From: Pseudomonadota bacterium
GTDB lineage: Bacteria > Pseudomonadota > Gammaproteobacteria > Xanthomonadales > SZUA-38
Direction: 5' to 3'
Length of the DNA: 64,000 bases
NCBI GenBank assembly: GCA_039033415.1
Contig: JBCCCR010000030.1
Coordinates: 1-64,000, forward strand
Positions 44,334 through 54,604 of the stretch are shown piece by piece; position 1 is the first letter of the stretch; every line of letters begins with the position of its first letter. The notes beneath the pieces are model-generated. The model was not told where the DNA came from and did not search any database. It saw nothing but the letters and a program-made list of their open reading frames with translations. The position numbers and the translations under genes were made by a program.

Positions 44334-45659
44334 ATGGCTCAAAGCAACACCGCGCTTGCAAAGCTGCTGCGAAAAATCACGACCATCAACGACAACGAGG
44401 TCAAGGCGGCCGCACTGTCCTTTTCTTTTGTCTTCATTCTCATGGCCGCCTACTACATTCTGCGTCCGGTCCGGGATGCGCTCGCCAGCGACTGGACGGA
44501 TGCTGAGGTCAGCTTTCTGTGGACGCTGAACTTCTTTATCAGTACCGGCATCGTCGCGGCCTACGGTCTGGCGGTGGCCAAAATGCCGTTTCGCAGGCTC
44601 GTTCCTGCCATCTACACCTTCTTTGCCGCGTCGTTTGTAGTGTTTTATCTCGCAGTTCAGGGGGTGTCGGACGGGGTACTGATCGACAAAGCGTTTTATC
44701 TCTGGGTCAGCGTTTTTGCGCTGTTTCACGTGTCGGTTTTCTGGAGCTTCATGGCCGACACCTTCAACAAGGATCAGGCCGGACGCCTGTTTGCCGTCAT
44801 TGCGGCGGGCGCCAGTCTCGGCGCGATCGTGGGCCCGCTGATCTCCGGCCTGTTCGCCAGCCGCATTGGCGTCGAAAACCTGATGCTCATCTCCGCGGTG
44901 ATGCTCATGCTGCCGATTCCGATCATTCTTTATCTTGGGAAGCTGAAGGTTACGGAGCTTAAGAATCCCGATCTGCAGTTCGAAGCGGCCAAAAATGCGA
45001 TCGGCGGAAACCCTTTTGGTGGATTCAAGGCCTTTTTCAGCAACCCCTACCTGCTGGGAATTGGCATCTTCATCATTCTTTACACCGGGATCGGATCCTT
45101 TGTTTACCTCGAGCAGAAAAACCTGCTCGCTCCCTATGACGTGGAGACCCGAACAGCGATCTACGGCTACCGGGACGCCGTGCTCAATACGCTGACCTAC
45201 GTGCTGGCCTTTTTTGTCACAGGCCGAATTGTGTCGAAGCTGGGGATGCCGGTGGCGCTGCCGCTGATGCCCGTGCTCGTTATCGCGGGCATGTTGATCC
45301 TGGCCTTTTCACCACTGCTGATCGTCGCCGTTGGCCTGCACGTGGTGTCCAAGGCCGGTAACTACGGGCTGACTCGACCCGCGAGGGAGATGCTCTTCAC
45401 TCAGGTCAGCCGGGAGGACCGCTTTAAGGCTAAACCGGTCATCGACATCGTGGCCTATCGGGGCGGTGACGTGATTATGGGCTGGTTTTTCACCGGCCTG
45501 ACGCAGGGACTGGGGCTAGGTCTGGCGGCCGTCGCCGGGGTGGGCGCAGGCATTGCCGCTCTGTGGGCCTTTACCGGATTCCTGCTCGGTCGTCGCTATG
45601 AAGCGTCAGCCACCAGCGAGGCACCGGCGGAAGCGGCGGTGGCGGAGCAGGGAACTTAG
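44334..45659 (+). CDS. NTP/NDP-exchange-type (ATP/ADP translocase-like) MFS carrier
   Basis: A 441-residue membrane protein with about eleven to twelve helices. The first helix region AYYILRPVRDAL followed by WTADxEVSFLWT-like sequence is typical of the bacterial relatives of the ATP:ADP antiporter (Npt/TLC) family. Other conserved segments are FWSFMADTFNKDQAGRLF and AGASLGAIVGPLISG, the latter shared with MFS proteins. Substrate cannot be assigned: free-living members are not proven nucleotide exchangers. AAGGCA lies upstream of the ATG. It is monocistronic and faces the SDR gene with only 16 bases between stops, filled by a hairpin. Confidence 0.78.
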   Translation: MAQSNTALAKLLRKITTINDNEVKAAALSFSFVFILMAAYYILRPVRDALASDWTDAEVSFLWTLNFFISTGIVAAYGLAVAKMPFRRLVPAIYTFFAASFVVFYLAVQGVSDGVLIDKAFYLWVSVFALFHVSVFWSFMADTFNKDQAGRLFAVIAAGASLGAIVGPLISGLFASRIGVENLMLISAVMLMLPIPIILYLGKLKVTELKNPDLQFEAAKNAIGGNPFGGFKAFFSNPYLLGIGIFIILYTGIGSFVYLEQKNLLAPYDVETRTAIYGYRDAVLNTLTYVLAFFVTGRIVSKLGMPVALPLMPVLVIAGMLILAFSPLLIVAVGLHVVSKAGNYGLTRPAREMLFTQVSREDRFKAKPVIDIVAYRGGDVIMGWFFTGLTQGLGLGLAAVAGVGAGIAALWAFTGFLLGRRYEASATSEAPAEAAVAEQGT

Positions 45660-45675
45660 CGGGTCACACGACCCG
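45660..45675. terminator. Hairpin filling the convergent transporter-SDR gap
   Basis: CGGGTC and GACCCG around an ACAC loop occupy exactly the 16 bases between two convergent stop codons. A bidirectional terminator is plausible, though no T-run is present. Confidence 0.45.
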
Positions 45676-46497
45676 TCAGCCGCGCTCGCGTTTGAGCCTG
45701 GCCTTCGTTCGCCGGCCTTTTCGTTCGAGCAGCGGCCGCATCAGTCGGCCCAGGCCCGGCATAAGATAGGTGAGCGTTGTGAGCACGCCGCTGATCGGCG
45801 GCATAGCCTGCTCAGCTTTGTCGCTGGTAACCAGCTTCACCACCATGTCAGCAACCTCTTCGGCGGTGCTGATCGGCTGAGAGAACGTGAGATTGGTCAC
45901 CTGGTCGATCTGATCCATGATGAAACCCGTGTCGATCGGACCCGGCGACACCGCAGCGATCTTGATGCCCGAGCCGCGAAGCTCCTCGGCCAGGGCCAGG
46001 CCAAAGACCCGGATCCCAAACTTGCTGGCCGAGTAGGCAGCGGCGCCGGGAATCGGCGTTCGCCCCGCCAGCGAGGCCACGTTGATCACGGCCGGTGTTG
46101 TTGCTTTTCGCAGGTACGGCAAGGCGAGCCGGGTCGCCATGATCGGCGCCTTGAGATTAACGTCGATCATCCGGCCCAGATCGTCCGCTTCAATCGTTTC
46201 TACCGGGCCACGCTGATGAAATCCGGCATTGTTGACCAATACGTCCACGCCGCCAAAACGGGATTTGGTGTCGGCCAGCAAATCTTTGAAGGCCTGAATA
46301 TCGGTCACGTCCATCGACATCCCATGGACCCGGTCGCCCGCGTCCAGCTCTGAGACAAGTTCCTGCAGCTTCTTCTCACCTCGTGCCAGAAGCACAAGAT
46401 TGGCTTCCAGTCGCGCGAAGGCTCGGGCAACCGCAGCGCCTACGCCCATGGATGCCCCCGTGACGATAACGGTCCGGCCCTTAAATGATGACTGCAC
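45676..46497 (-). CDS. Short-chain dehydrogenase/reductase (SDR)
   Basis: A 273-residue classical SDR. The Rossmann glycine motif is VTGASMGVG (residues 12-20), followed by DVTD, NNAG and the catalytic Ser in NVASLAGR with Tyr-x-x-x-Lys in YSASKFG. A C-terminal basic extension (KGRRTKARLKRERG) follows SVLTTLTYLMPGLGRLMRP, as in several lipid- or ketone-reducing SDRs with membrane contact. The reaction is NAD(P)H-dependent reduction or oxidation of an unknown substrate. It lies 46 bases downstream of the giant repeat gene on the same strand, but a functional link is unlikely. Confidence 0.92.
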   Translation of the reverse strand: MQSSFKGRTVIVTGASMGVGAAVARAFARLEANLVLLARGEKKLQELVSELDAGDRVHGMSMDVTDIQAFKDLLADTKSRFGGVDVLVNNAGFHQRGPVETIEADDLGRMIDVNLKAPIMATRLALPYLRKATTPAVINVASLAGRTPIPGAAAYSASKFGIRVFGLALAEELRGSGIKIAAVSPGPIDTGFIMDQIDQVTNLTFSQPISTAEEVADMVVKLVTSDKAEQAMPPISGVLTTLTYLMPGLGRLMRPLLERKGRRTKARLKRERG

Positions 46498-46543
46498 TCA
46501 ATTCTCTCTCAGGTATCGCCGGAATTTGGCTACTGGGACTGGC

Positions 46544-49500
46544 TCAGTTTTCAAACCCGTCAGCAAACAGCACGTCGCTGAGTTCCGTCACGCTCGTACC
46601 CTGGATGCCAAAGGTAAATGGGCTCTCGTCCTGGTCGTTGTTGCCGAAGATCACGTTGGCGGTCTGAATGCCGAGCACATCCGGATCGAAGCGGATGGTA
46701 AAACTGGAGCTGCCGCCGGCCGGGATTGGCGTGGTTGGCTGGTTCACCACGAGAAAAGCCGCGGTGCTGCCACCACCGATGGTCACCGCTGGCATGTCGG
46801 TCAGATCGAGATCGACAAGACCCAGGTTTTCGATCACAAAAACCTGGTCCACCGGGGCGCCGTCCACGGCGGCCTCACCAAAGTCGGTGCCGTCTGCCGC
46901 TCGAGGTGAAATATCTCCAAACGGAATCTCCAGGCCTCTCCCGGAAACCGCAATTTCCGGAAACAGCAGGCCCTCGGCGAGACCCTCGATGGCAAAGGTG
47001 TAGGGGTTTTCGTCAAAGTCGCTGTTGTCGATCGAGACGGTGGCCGTCTTGATCCCGATGGTCGAAGGATCGAAACGCACCACAAAACTCACCGTCTCTG
47101 CCGGGGCCACCGCGCTCACCGGCTGCTGAAAGATAGAGAAGCTGCCGTCCGAATTGAGCAGCTCGACCCGCGGATCGCCAATCAGCTGAAGCTCCGCGTT
47201 GCCGATGTTTTCGATCTCAAAAGTCTGATCACGAGGCGAAGCGTTGATCGCCAGCCCGCCAATGTCGGTCCCGTTGGTGGTGCTGGTCACGACGTCATCG
47301 TCTGCGATGGTCTGACCGTTCCCGAGAACCTCCATCTCCGGCTCACCGATCACTTCAGCGTTTCCTACTCGAGCGGTTCGGGTCACAAAACCACCGTCCA
47401 GTGAGGAACTTCTCACCCTCGAGAAAAAGTTGATCAGGGTGCCGTCCGGCGGCTCATTGGCACCCAGCCGGATCGTGGGCGCGATGCTCTCCACTCGCGA
47501 GAAGCCGGAGTCCAGCAGGCTGCTGGGCCAGAACACCGTCTCGCCGCTGTCGCAGACGGTGCTGCCGGACAGAGTCGTACAGTCGCCGCCACCGGAGATC
47601 TGGCCATCGGGGAGGTCGCTGAGAAACGGCGCAAAAAAGAGCTGCAGCGCCACGTCGGTGGCCTGGATGCCGGCGCTGTTGCTGACCGTCGGGTCGACCT
47701 GCAGCATATCTCCCTGAGTCGCAAGCACCGGGTTGATGGGTAGGTTGAGATCGAGTGCGTTGGTGGTCTTGGCCCGAGTCACCCGGTTGGTCCGCGTCGG
47801 AGGCACGCCGTCCGCACTGATCTCCACGGCGCTGGACTCGACAAGCTCTCCGCCGGTCAGCGGAGCGTCGAATTGCAGCACCGCACTGCGCACGCCCACT
47901 TCGCCGGGGGTCAGGAGGCCTAGATCCCAGGTCAGGATGCCATCGGTGACCGTGCCGCCTTCCGTGGCCGTCACCAGACTGGTGCCAGCCGGCAGCGGGA
48001 AGCGGATCTGTCCGTTCTGCAGGGACGTGTCTCCAGCGTTGCCAAAGCTGACGTCAAAATCGATTGTGCCGCCCGGCGCGATGGGCTCCAGCTCGGCATC
48101 GACCGACAGCGTCAGCGCCCGCTCATCGTTGTTGCGAAGGGTGAGCTGCTCCCAGCGATCGGTGGTGGTGTTGGAGAACGTCCGCGCCAGCAGCGTGATG
48201 AGATCACCGTCCAGCAGCGCGGCTGCTGTTTCGGGAGCGATCGTCACGGTGCGGCCGCTGCCAGGCGCCAGGTTGCCAATCGGCCACTGCGCCCGCTCGC
48301 CGCTACGGCAGTCGGTGCTGACGCTGAGGTTGGTGCAATCCCCGTTGTCGCTGAGCACAACGTCGTTAGCGCTGGCCAGACCCTCCGGGTAGAACAGCTC
48401 GATCGCCACGCCGGTAAGGACCGTTGAGCCGGTGTTGGAGACCACCAGATGCAGCGGGGTGATGGTGTCGGCCAGGAGCGGGGACATATCGCCGTCGAGC
48501 GCAAAGCTGAGTTCCGGCAGGCTTTCGACCCGCGTGCTGGCGCCCTGGCGACTGAGCTGGCTGATGAAGTTGGCGTCCGCGCTGATCGTCGCCGCGTCCA
48601 GTTCCAGAATGTCACCGGCGAGCACCCCGGCGCCGAGCTGTACGGTCACCTCACGGCTGCCGCCCTGTCCCGGCGTAAGCTCCGCCAGGTCCCAGACCAC
48701 GTCGCTGCCGGATAGCGTCCCACCACCGGTAGCGGATACGAAGGTGGTGCCTGCGGGCAGCGGAAAGCGAAGCTCGCTGCTCGTGGCGGTGAAGCTGCTG
48801 CTGTTTCCGAAAGTCAGCGAATACGTCAGTGTGTCACCCGGCGCCACGGGTTCCTGAGCGGGATCCACCGCCAGGTTTAGCAAACGGGAAGCGTTGTTGA
48901 GCAGCGATCGAGCCTGCCAGCGCTCGGTGGTTGTATCGGCTGACGCCCTGGCGACGACCGGCACGAGGCCTCCGTCGGTGATCGTGCCGGCGGTGGAGGG
49001 CACAATCACCACCGTTTTACCGGTGCTCGGGCCGAGGTCGCCGATTGGCCAGATGGCCCGTTCCCCGTCGCGGCAGCTGGTGGTCGCAGAAAAATCGGTG
49101 CAGTCGCCACTGTCGGTCAGCAGCACGTCGTTGGCGCTTGCAAGACCAAAGGGGTAGAACAGCTCGATTTCGACACCCGTTAAGAGCGTTCCGCCCCGGT
49201 TGCTCACGGTCAAACGGATGGGCGTCTGGCTGTCCACGGTCAGGGGGCTGACGTCCGTATCCAGCGCCAAGGCGAGATCGGGCAGGTCTTCGACCCGAGT
49301 ACTGGCAAACTGGCGGCTAATCTCGGTGACAAAGTTTGCGTCGGCCGAGATCTGCGCCGCGTCCACCTCGAGCACATCGCCGGCCTGGATGGTGCCGCCC
49401 AGCTGCACAGTGACCCGGCGAGAGCCGCCTTCGCCGGCGCCGAGCAGCCCAAGATCCCAGACGACCTCGCCTCCGACCTCGGCGCCACCGCCGTCTGCCG

Positions 49501-51700
49501 CCACCAGCGTGGTGCCGGCCGGCAGCGGAAACCGGAGTTCGGTACCGGTGGTCGATGAGCCGCTCTGATTGCCGAAAGTCAGTTCATAGGTCAGCGTGTC
49601 GCCGGGCGCCACGGGTTCGCTCCTCGCGTCCACGTTCAGGTTCAGCACCCGACCGCTGTCATTGCGCAGGGAACGGCGCTCCCAGCGCTCCGTCGTGCTG
49701 TCGGCTGACGCTCGGGCAACCAGCGACAGCAGCTCTCCGTCGGGGATGCTGGCTGAGGAACGCGGGCTAATGACCACCGTCTTGCCGCTGCCCGGCGCCA
49801 GCGTGCCGATCGCCCAGCCGGCCCTTTCGCCGCTGTTGCAGCTCGTGGTGGTACCAAAGTTTGTACAGTCGCCGCCATCGGTCAGCAGGACGTCACCCGC
49901 CGAGGGCAGTCCGTCGGGATAAAAGAGCTCTACCGCCACATTGGTCAGGGGCGAACCACTCCGATTGGTAACCGTGAGCCTTACTGGGGTAAACGTGTCG
50001 GCGGACAGCAGCGAAATGTCGCTGTCGACGGACAGTGCGAGGTCAGCAAGGCCCTCGACCCGCGTGCTCGCGTACTGCCGGGTGACCTGGGTGACGAAGT
50101 TGGCGTCACCCGTGATTTCCGCCGCATTTACCTCAAGAATGTCGCCGGCGGCGAGGCCGCCACCGAGCAGCACGGTGACCCGGCGGGTGCCGCCCTCGCC
50201 TGCGCCGACAATGTCGAGGTCCCAGACCACATCGCTACCGGAAAGGGTGCCTCCGCCGTCGGCCGATACAAAGGTGGTGCCGGCCGGCAGCGGAAAGGTC
50301 AGCTCCGTGTTGCTGCTGGCGCTACCGCCACGGTTACCGAAGTTCAGCTCGTAGGTCAGGTTTTCGCCAGGTGCCACGGGCTCCTGGCTGGCGTCCACCC
50401 TGAGGTCCAGAGCCCGCCCGTTGTCATTGCGCAGCGCGCGGCGCACCCATCGCTCGGTGGTTCCCGAGGCTGAACCTCGCGCCACCAGGGACACCAGGTC
50501 TCCGTTGGTGATGGCGGGAGGCGCAAAAGGCGTTAGCGCGACGGTTTTTCCTTCCCCGACGCCGAGGTCACCAATGGTCCAGCCCGCGCGCTCGCCGCTG
50601 TTGCAGATGGTTGCTGTGCCAAAGTCCGTGCAGTCGCCTCCATCGGTTAGCAGCACCTCGCTGCCGCTGGCGAGACCAACTGGATAAAACAGCTCGACCT
50701 CAACGTCCGACAGGGCTGATCCCGAGCGATTGGTCACGGTCAGGCGCAGTGGCGTCTGGTCCCCGCCCCCAACGGTGGAGTAATCCGTGTCGAGCGCCAG
50801 GGCAAAGTCGGTCAGGCTCTCAACCCGGGTTGTCGCCGTCTGAAGCCTCGTGCGCGTGGCCAGCGCGACGGAGCCGGACAACTCTGCTGCATCGACCCGC
50901 AGGATGTCCCCGGCCTGCACGCTGCCCGCAAGCTGTACCGTGACCCGCCGGCTGCCGCCCGCGCCGTCGCCAATGATTCCCAGGTTCCAGACCACGTCGG
51001 TGGTCTGCAGCGTGCCGCCGCCGTCGGCAGAGACAAAGGTGGTCCCGGCAGGCAGCGGGAACCGCAGCGCGGCGCTGCTGGCACTGCTGGCGCTGCGGTT
51101 GCCGAAGGTCAGTTCGTAGGTCAGCGTCGATCCCGGCGCCACGGGCTCAGCGCTAGCGTCCACCGACAGCGTCAGGAACTCCTCGGCCAGCACGTCGATG
51201 ACATTGCTGCTGGTGGCCTCCACCATCCCGCCGGCGAGCAGGTCCACATCCATGTTGATCATCTCACCGCCGCTCAGACCACTGTCGATGGTGGTGTACA
51301 TGTTCACCGTGCGGCCGGTGCCCGCAGCCAGCGTTCCCAGGTCCCAGAAGGCGGTCTCACCCGCATCACAGGTCGAGGCGCCACTGATGAGCGTGCAGTC
51401 GCCGCCGTCCGACAGAAGGATGTCTGAGGTGTTTTCGAGCGCCGTGGGGATGACAAACTCGATGCGCAGGTCGTTCGCCGTCGTCGCCGTATCATTGGTG
51501 GCCGTAAATCTCAGGTTGACGACCTGGCCGGGCACCGGGTTGTTCGGGTAAACCTCCAGCGCGACCTGAAGTGCAGCCGCAGGAAACGCCGCTAGAGCCA
51601 GGCCCAGCGTCGCGAGCGTCCGAACCAGACCGAACCGAGAGGTCAGCTTTCTGCAAGCTGAACCTAGAAACAAGTGCTGCTGTTTTTTTGATCCCCTCAC
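46544..51700 (-). CDS. Giant secreted DUF11-like repeat protein with choice-of-anchor D domains and FE-tag
   Basis: A 1718-residue protein. A long n-region and the core [21 protein letters not shown] form the signal peptide. Two alternating Ig-like modules of about 125 residues follow. Type B carries a Cys pair (DGGDCT...C-x-x-GE) and occurs six times. Type A carries EPVAPG-x-TLTYEL-x-FGN and FPLPAGT-x-V and occurs five times. Then come two choice-of-anchor D (ASPM/HYDIN-like) domains ([26 protein letters not shown]) and the tail [11 protein letters not shown]. The start is GTG at 51700, with AAAAGGAG seven bases upstream; TTG at 51706 is too close to it. Likely a fibrous surface or extracellular protein stiffened by disulphides. 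No enzyme domain seen. Confidence 0.82.
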   Translation of the reverse strand: MRGSKKQQHLFLGSACRKLTSRFGLVRTLATLGLALAAFPAAALQVALEVYPNNPVPGQVVNLRFTATNDTATTANDLRIEFVIPTALENTSDILLSDGGDCTLISGASTCDAGETAFWDLGTLAAGTGRTVNMYTTIDSGLSGGEMINMDVDLLAGGMVEATSSNVIDVLAEEFLTLSVDASAEPVAPGSTLTYELTFGNRSASSASSAALRFPLPAGTTFVSADGGGTLQTTDVVWNLGIIGDGAGGSRRVTVQLAGSVQAGDILRVDAAELSGSVALATRTRLQTATTRVESLTDFALALDTDYSTVGGGDQTPLRLTVTNRSGSALSDVEVELFYPVGLASGSEVLLTDGGDCTDFGTATICNSGERAGWTIGDLGVGEGKTVALTPFAPPAITNGDLVSLVARGSASGTTERWVRRALRNDNGRALDLRVDASQEPVAPGENLTYELNFGNRGGSASSNTELTFPLPAGTTFVSADGGGTLSGSDVVWDLDIVGAGEGGTRRVTVLLGGGLAAGDILEVNAAEITGDANFVTQVTRQYASTRVEGLADLALSVDSDISLLSADTFTPVRLTVTNRSGSPLTNVAVELFYPDGLPSAGDVLLTDGGDCTNFGTTTSCNSGERAGWAIGTLAPGSGKTVVISPRSSASIPDGELLSLVARASADSTTERWERRSLRNDSGRVLNLNVDARSEPVAPGDTLTYELTFGNQSGSSTTGTELRFPLPAGTTLVAADGGGAEVGGEVVWDLGLLGAGEGGSRRVTVQLGGTIQAGDVLEVDAAQISADANFVTEISRQFASTRVEDLPDLALALDTDVSPLTVDSQTPIRLTVSNRGGTLLTGVEIELFYPFGLASANDVLLTDSGDCTDFSATTSCRDGERAIWPIGDLGPSTGKTVVIVPSTAGTITDGGLVPVVARASADTTTERWQARSLLNNASRLLNLAVDPAQEPVAPGDTLTYSLTFGNSSSFTATSSELRFPLPAGTTFVSATGGGTLSGSDVVWDLAELTPGQGGSREVTVQLGAGVLAGDILELDAATISADANFISQLSRQGASTRVESLPELSFALDGDMSPLLADTITPLHLVVSNTGSTVLTGVAIELFYPEGLASANDVVLSDNGDCTNLSVSTDCRSGERAQWPIGNLAPGSGRTVTIAPETAAALLDGDLITLLARTFSNTTTDRWEQLTLRNNDERALTLSVDAELEPIAPGGTIDFDVSFGNAGDTSLQNGQIRFPLPAGTSLVTATEGGTVTDGILTWDLGLLTPGEVGVRSAVLQFDAPLTGGELVESSAVEISADGVPPTRTNRVTRAKTTNALDLNLPINPVLATQGDMLQVDPTVSNSAGIQATDVALQLFFAPFLSDLPDGQISGGGDCTTLSGSTVCDSGETVFWPSSLLDSGFSRVESIAPTIRLGANEPPDGTLINFFSRVRSSSLDGGFVTRTARVGNAEVIGEPEMEVLGNGQTIADDDVVTSTTNGTDIGGLAINASPRDQTFEIENIGNAELQLIGDPRVELLNSDGSFSIFQQPVSAVAPAETVSFVVRFDPSTIGIKTATVSIDNSDFDENPYTFAIEGLAEGLLFPEIAVSGRGLEIPFGDISPRAADGTDFGEAAVDGAPVDQVFVIENLGLVDLDLTDMPAVTIGGGSTAAFLVVNQPTTPIPAGGSSSFTIRFDPDVLGIQTANVIFGNNDQDESPFTFGIQGTSVTELSDVLFADGFEN
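47900..51200 (-). repeat. Tandem ~765-bp repeats inside the giant DUF11-like gene
   Basis: The EPVAPG codons recur near 51140, 50380, 49610, 48845 and 48080, a period of about 765 bases (255 codons), each unit being one A plus one B module. Long stretches of DNA are alike between units, especially at the [12 protein letters not shown] and GDCT segments, indicating amplification by unequal crossover. Such an array is prone to expansion, contraction and assembly collapse. Confidence 0.75.
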
Positions 51701-51707
51701 CGACAAG

Positions 51708-51715
51708 CTCCTTTT
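51708..51715 (-). promoter_or_regulatory. Ribosome binding site deciding the GTG start at 51700
   Basis: AAAAGGAG on the minus strand ends 7 bases before GTG (51698-51700) but only 1 base before the alternative TTG (51704-51706). Confidence 0.7.
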
Positions 51716-51873
51716 CGTGATCCGACCACCTGCGGCAGCGCAGGCTATCTATTGTATTCGGAACTTCCCGGCAAGATGCCTCATTTTTCGCACGCCGCTT
51801 CCACAGGGCCGGACATCGGCGACAAACGGTTGCCCTTGTCCCGCCGGCACGGTCGATCTACGCTGGTCTTACG

Positions 51874-51891
51874 GCAGGACAGGCGTCCTGC
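51874..51891. promoter_or_regulatory. Inverted repeat upstream of the iorA-type gene
   Basis: GCAGGAC and GTCCTGC flank AGGC, ending 23 bases before the ATG at 51915. It may be an operator or an mRNA hairpin. It sits in the divergent region (51701-51914) between the giant repeat gene and the hydroxylase operon. Confidence 0.35.
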
Positions 51892-51914
51892 GCAGCCAAA
51901 GCAGGGTCGATTCC

Positions 51915-52415
51915 ATGAGCAATATTTCCCTTTCGGTCAACGGCAAAACCGTCAGCTCAGGCGACGCTGATCCGGAGATGCCGCTGTTGTGGTATCTCCG
52001 CGACGTGCTGGGGCTGCCCGGCACCAAATTCGGCTGCGGGATCGGTCAGTGCGGCGCCTGTACGGTGCATTTGAACGGCAGCCCGATCAGGTCCTGCAGT
52101 CTGCCCCTGGCGGCGGCGGCTGACGCTGAAATCACGACCATCGAGGGACTCGCCGACGGCAGCCAGCTCACGGCTCTCCAAGAGGCCTGGATCGAGCTGG
52201 ATGTGCCTCAATGCGGCTACTGCCAGGCTGGTCAAATTATGAGCGCCAGCGCGCTTCTGGCCAGCAACCCCAAGCCCACCGATGCCGATATCGATAGCGC
52301 CATGGCCGGCAATCTTTGCCGCTGTCACACCTATCAACGCATCCGGGCCGCGATCCATCGGGCCGCCGAGATCGGACCGAACACGGCGGATGAAACCAGC
52401 GGGAGCTCACTGTGA
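51915..52415 (+). CDS. iorA: [2Fe-2S] subunit of a molybdenum hydroxylase (IorA type)
   Basis: A 166-residue protein. The plant-type [2Fe-2S] domain has [17 protein letters not shown] with a downstream Cys in RSCSLP. The second helical cluster domain has [14 protein letters not shown] and [11 protein letters not shown]. It hands electrons from the molybdenum cofactor subunit to an acceptor. It has no leader of its own and is probably co-exported with the Tat-dependent large subunit. Start at ATG 51915 begins directly with the ferredoxin fold; the in-frame extension upstream has no domain. The stop overlaps the GTG of the large subunit. Gene name by similarity to isoquinoline 1-oxidoreductase; the real substrate is unknown. 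Confidence 0.9.
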   Translation: MSNISLSVNGKTVSSGDADPEMPLLWYLRDVLGLPGTKFGCGIGQCGACTVHLNGSPIRSCSLPLAAAADAEITTIEGLADGSQLTALQEAWIELDVPQCGYCQAGQIMSASALLASNPKPTDADIDSAMAGNLCRCHTYQRIRAAIHRAAEIGPNTADETSGSSL

Positions 52416-54580
52416 GCGTGCGCTTAACCCGTCGCCAGCTGCTGGGCGCCGGTGGCGGTCTGGTTGTTGCGTTTACGATTCCCGCCTGCGGCAGCGACGC
52501 CAAAGCCCCGGCCGCGGACCTCGCCAATAACGCATGGCTGACCCTGAAACCCGACGGCTCGGCAACCATCGTTGCCACGCATCCCGAAATCGGCCAAGGG
52601 GTAAAGACCGCGCTCCCCATGATTGTGGCCGAGGAGCTCGACATGCCGTGGGAGCGCGTGACCGTGACCCAAGCACCGGTTGATGAAGCCACCTTCGGCC
52701 GGCAGGTGGCGGGCGGCTCCACGTCGATTCGCAATAGCTGGGAGCCGCTGCGGCGAGCCGGCGCTACCGCGAGAGCGCTGCTGCGCCAGGCCGCGGCAGA
52801 GACCTGGGACGTTCCGGTCAAAGATTGTGAGACCGGCAACGCCCAGGTCACCCACCAGGCCTCCGGGCGGTCGCTGGATTATGGTGAGCTGGCCGAGCGT
52901 GCATCAGCCCTAACGGCCCCAGCCGAGAGTCAGATCGAGCTCAAGTCCCCCGATCAATACCAGCTGGTGGGCACCCGGATCGGCGGCGTCGACAACCGGT
53001 CAATCGTCACCGGTCAGCCGCTGTTTGGCATCGACCAGGATCTGCCGGACCTGCGTTTTGCCACCTACGTCCGCGCCCCCGCTACCGGCGGGACCGTCGC
53101 CGAGGCCAACCTCGCTGACATCCAGGCGCTCCCAGGGGTTGTCGATGTTTTTGTGCTGGAGCCCGCCCAACAGCCCCGAGGTCTGCGCGGCGGGGTCGCT
53201 ATCGTTGCGGAAACCACCTGGCAAGCGCTGAAGGCCCGCCGCCAGCTCCAGGTGGAGTGGAACCTCGATGATGCATCCAAAGACAGTTGGGATGCGCTGC
53301 GCAGCGACGGGATGCGGCGGGCTGCGCAGAGCGGGGACACCCTGTTCGACGACGGCAACGCCGAGCGGGCGCTGGCGTCGGCGCAGCAGCAGATCAGCGC
53401 AAGCTACGTCTATCCATTCCTGCCTCATGCGCCGCTGGAGCCGCAGAACTGCACCGCCAGCGTGACGGGTCGCAGCGCGGAGATTTGGGCCCCGAGCCAG
53501 ACGCCAGCCCGGGGCGCGAGCCTGGCGGCCGAAATCTGCGGACTTGACCCGGCTCAGGTGGTCATGCACCAGACCCGCATCGGCGGCGGCTTTGGGCGCC
53601 GGCTCTACAACGACTACGTAGTCGAGGCCGTAGCGATTTCGCAGCGAGCAGGCGTGCCGGTCAAACTCACCTGGACGCGGGAAGACGACATGGCGAACGA
53701 CCTGTATCGCCCTGGCGGACTCCACCACCTGAAGGGCGGTTTGGACAAGAAGGGTCGCCTGAGCGCCTGGCACAACCACTTTGTGACGGTGACCAGCGAC
53801 GGCGAGAAGCCGTCTTCCTCGGCGGGCATGCGTCAGGGCAGCTTTCCTCAGCACCTGGTGAAAAACTATCGGGTTGAGCAAACGCTCCTGCCCAGCGCCA
53901 TTCCGACCGGCGCCTGGCGTGCGCCGGGATCGAACGCGCTGGCCTTTGTCAGCAACGGCTTTCTGCACGAGCTGTCCAGTTCAGCGGATCGTGATCACCT
54001 CGAATTTCTTGTGGAGCTGATGGGACGCGACCGGCAGCTGTCGTGGCGCCGAGGCTCAGGCATGGATACCGGAAGAGCCAAAGCGGTGCTCGAAGCGGTT
54101 GGGCGGCAGTCAAACTGGGGCCGCCCGATGCCGGACGGCCAGGGTCAGGGGCTCGCGTTTTACTACAGCCACCGGGGCTACTTCGCCGAGGTTGCCGAGG
54201 TGACTGTCGAAGAAAAGCGGCTCAGAGTCGATCGGGTGTTTGCCTGCGGCGACGTCGGGCCCATCATCAATCGCAGCATGGCGGAGCACCAGGTTGTGGG
54301 TTCGGTCTGTGACGGTCTTTCCACCATGATGGGGCTGGAAATCACGTTCACCGACGGCCGGGTCAACGAAACCAACTTTGATCGCTATCCCATGATGCGT
54401 ATGCCGAGCGCACCGCCGGTTGAGGTTAAATTCCTCGAGGACAATCCTTCGCCGACAGGGCTTGGCGAACCCGCGCTGCCCCCGGCTGCGCCCGCGGTTG
54501 TGAACGCCATCTTCGCGGCAACCGGCGAACGCCTCCGAGAGCTGCCGCTCACCAGGGCGGGCTGGAGCTGGATGGCGTAA
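52412..54580 (+). CDS. iorB: Molybdopterin-binding large subunit of a molybdenum hydroxylase (IorB type)
   Basis: A 722-residue protein. The leader [24 protein letters not shown] has a twin-arginine motif, so the folded complex is likely exported by Tat. The body matches the IorB / aldehyde-dehydrogenase-like branch of the xanthine oxidase family: [31 protein letters not shown] (cofactor-contact loop), [10 protein letters not shown] and [19 protein letters not shown], the last holding the conserved catalytic Glu. It hydroxylates an aromatic N-heterocycle or aldehyde with water as oxygen donor. GTG start overlaps the iorA stop (GTGA). Convergent with the permease gene, 24 bases apart. Context suggests a role in the neighbouring N-heterocycle pathway. 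Confidence 0.9.
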   Translation: MSVRLTRRQLLGAGGGLVVAFTIPACGSDAKAPAADLANNAWLTLKPDGSATIVATHPEIGQGVKTALPMIVAEELDMPWERVTVTQAPVDEATFGRQVAGGSTSIRNSWEPLRRAGATARALLRQAAAETWDVPVKDCETGNAQVTHQASGRSLDYGELAERASALTAPAESQIELKSPDQYQLVGTRIGGVDNRSIVTGQPLFGIDQDLPDLRFATYVRAPATGGTVAEANLADIQALPGVVDVFVLEPAQQPRGLRGGVAIVAETTWQALKARRQLQVEWNLDDASKDSWDALRSDGMRRAAQSGDTLFDDGNAERALASAQQQISASYVYPFLPHAPLEPQNCTASVTGRSAEIWAPSQTPARGASLAAEICGLDPAQVVMHQTRIGGGFGRRLYNDYVVEAVAISQRAGVPVKLTWTREDDMANDLYRPGGLHHLKGGLDKKGRLSAWHNHFVTVTSDGEKPSSSAGMRQGSFPQHLVKNYRVEQTLLPSAIPTGAWRAPGSNALAFVSNGFLHELSSSADRDHLEFLVELMGRDRQLSWRRGSGMDTGRAKAVLEAVGRQSNWGRPMPDGQGQGLAFYYSHRGYFAEVAEVTVEEKRLRVDRVFACGDVGPIINRSMAEHQVVGSVCDGLSTMMGLEITFTDGRVNETNFDRYPMMRMPSAPPVEVKFLEDNPSPTGLGEPALPPAAPAVVNAIFAATGERLRELPLTRAGWSWMA

Positions 54581-54604
54581 TCACCGGCTGCCAGTCGCCG
54601 AGAT

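Noticed and set aside
4040-51700. Idea that the shared tails are PEP-CTERM, GlyGly-CTERM or autotransporter/T9SS signals
   Set aside because: No C-terminal membrane helix, no basic tail, no PEP/VPxxP/LPxTG box, no beta-barrel and no 70-90 residue T9SS domain are present in any of the carriers.
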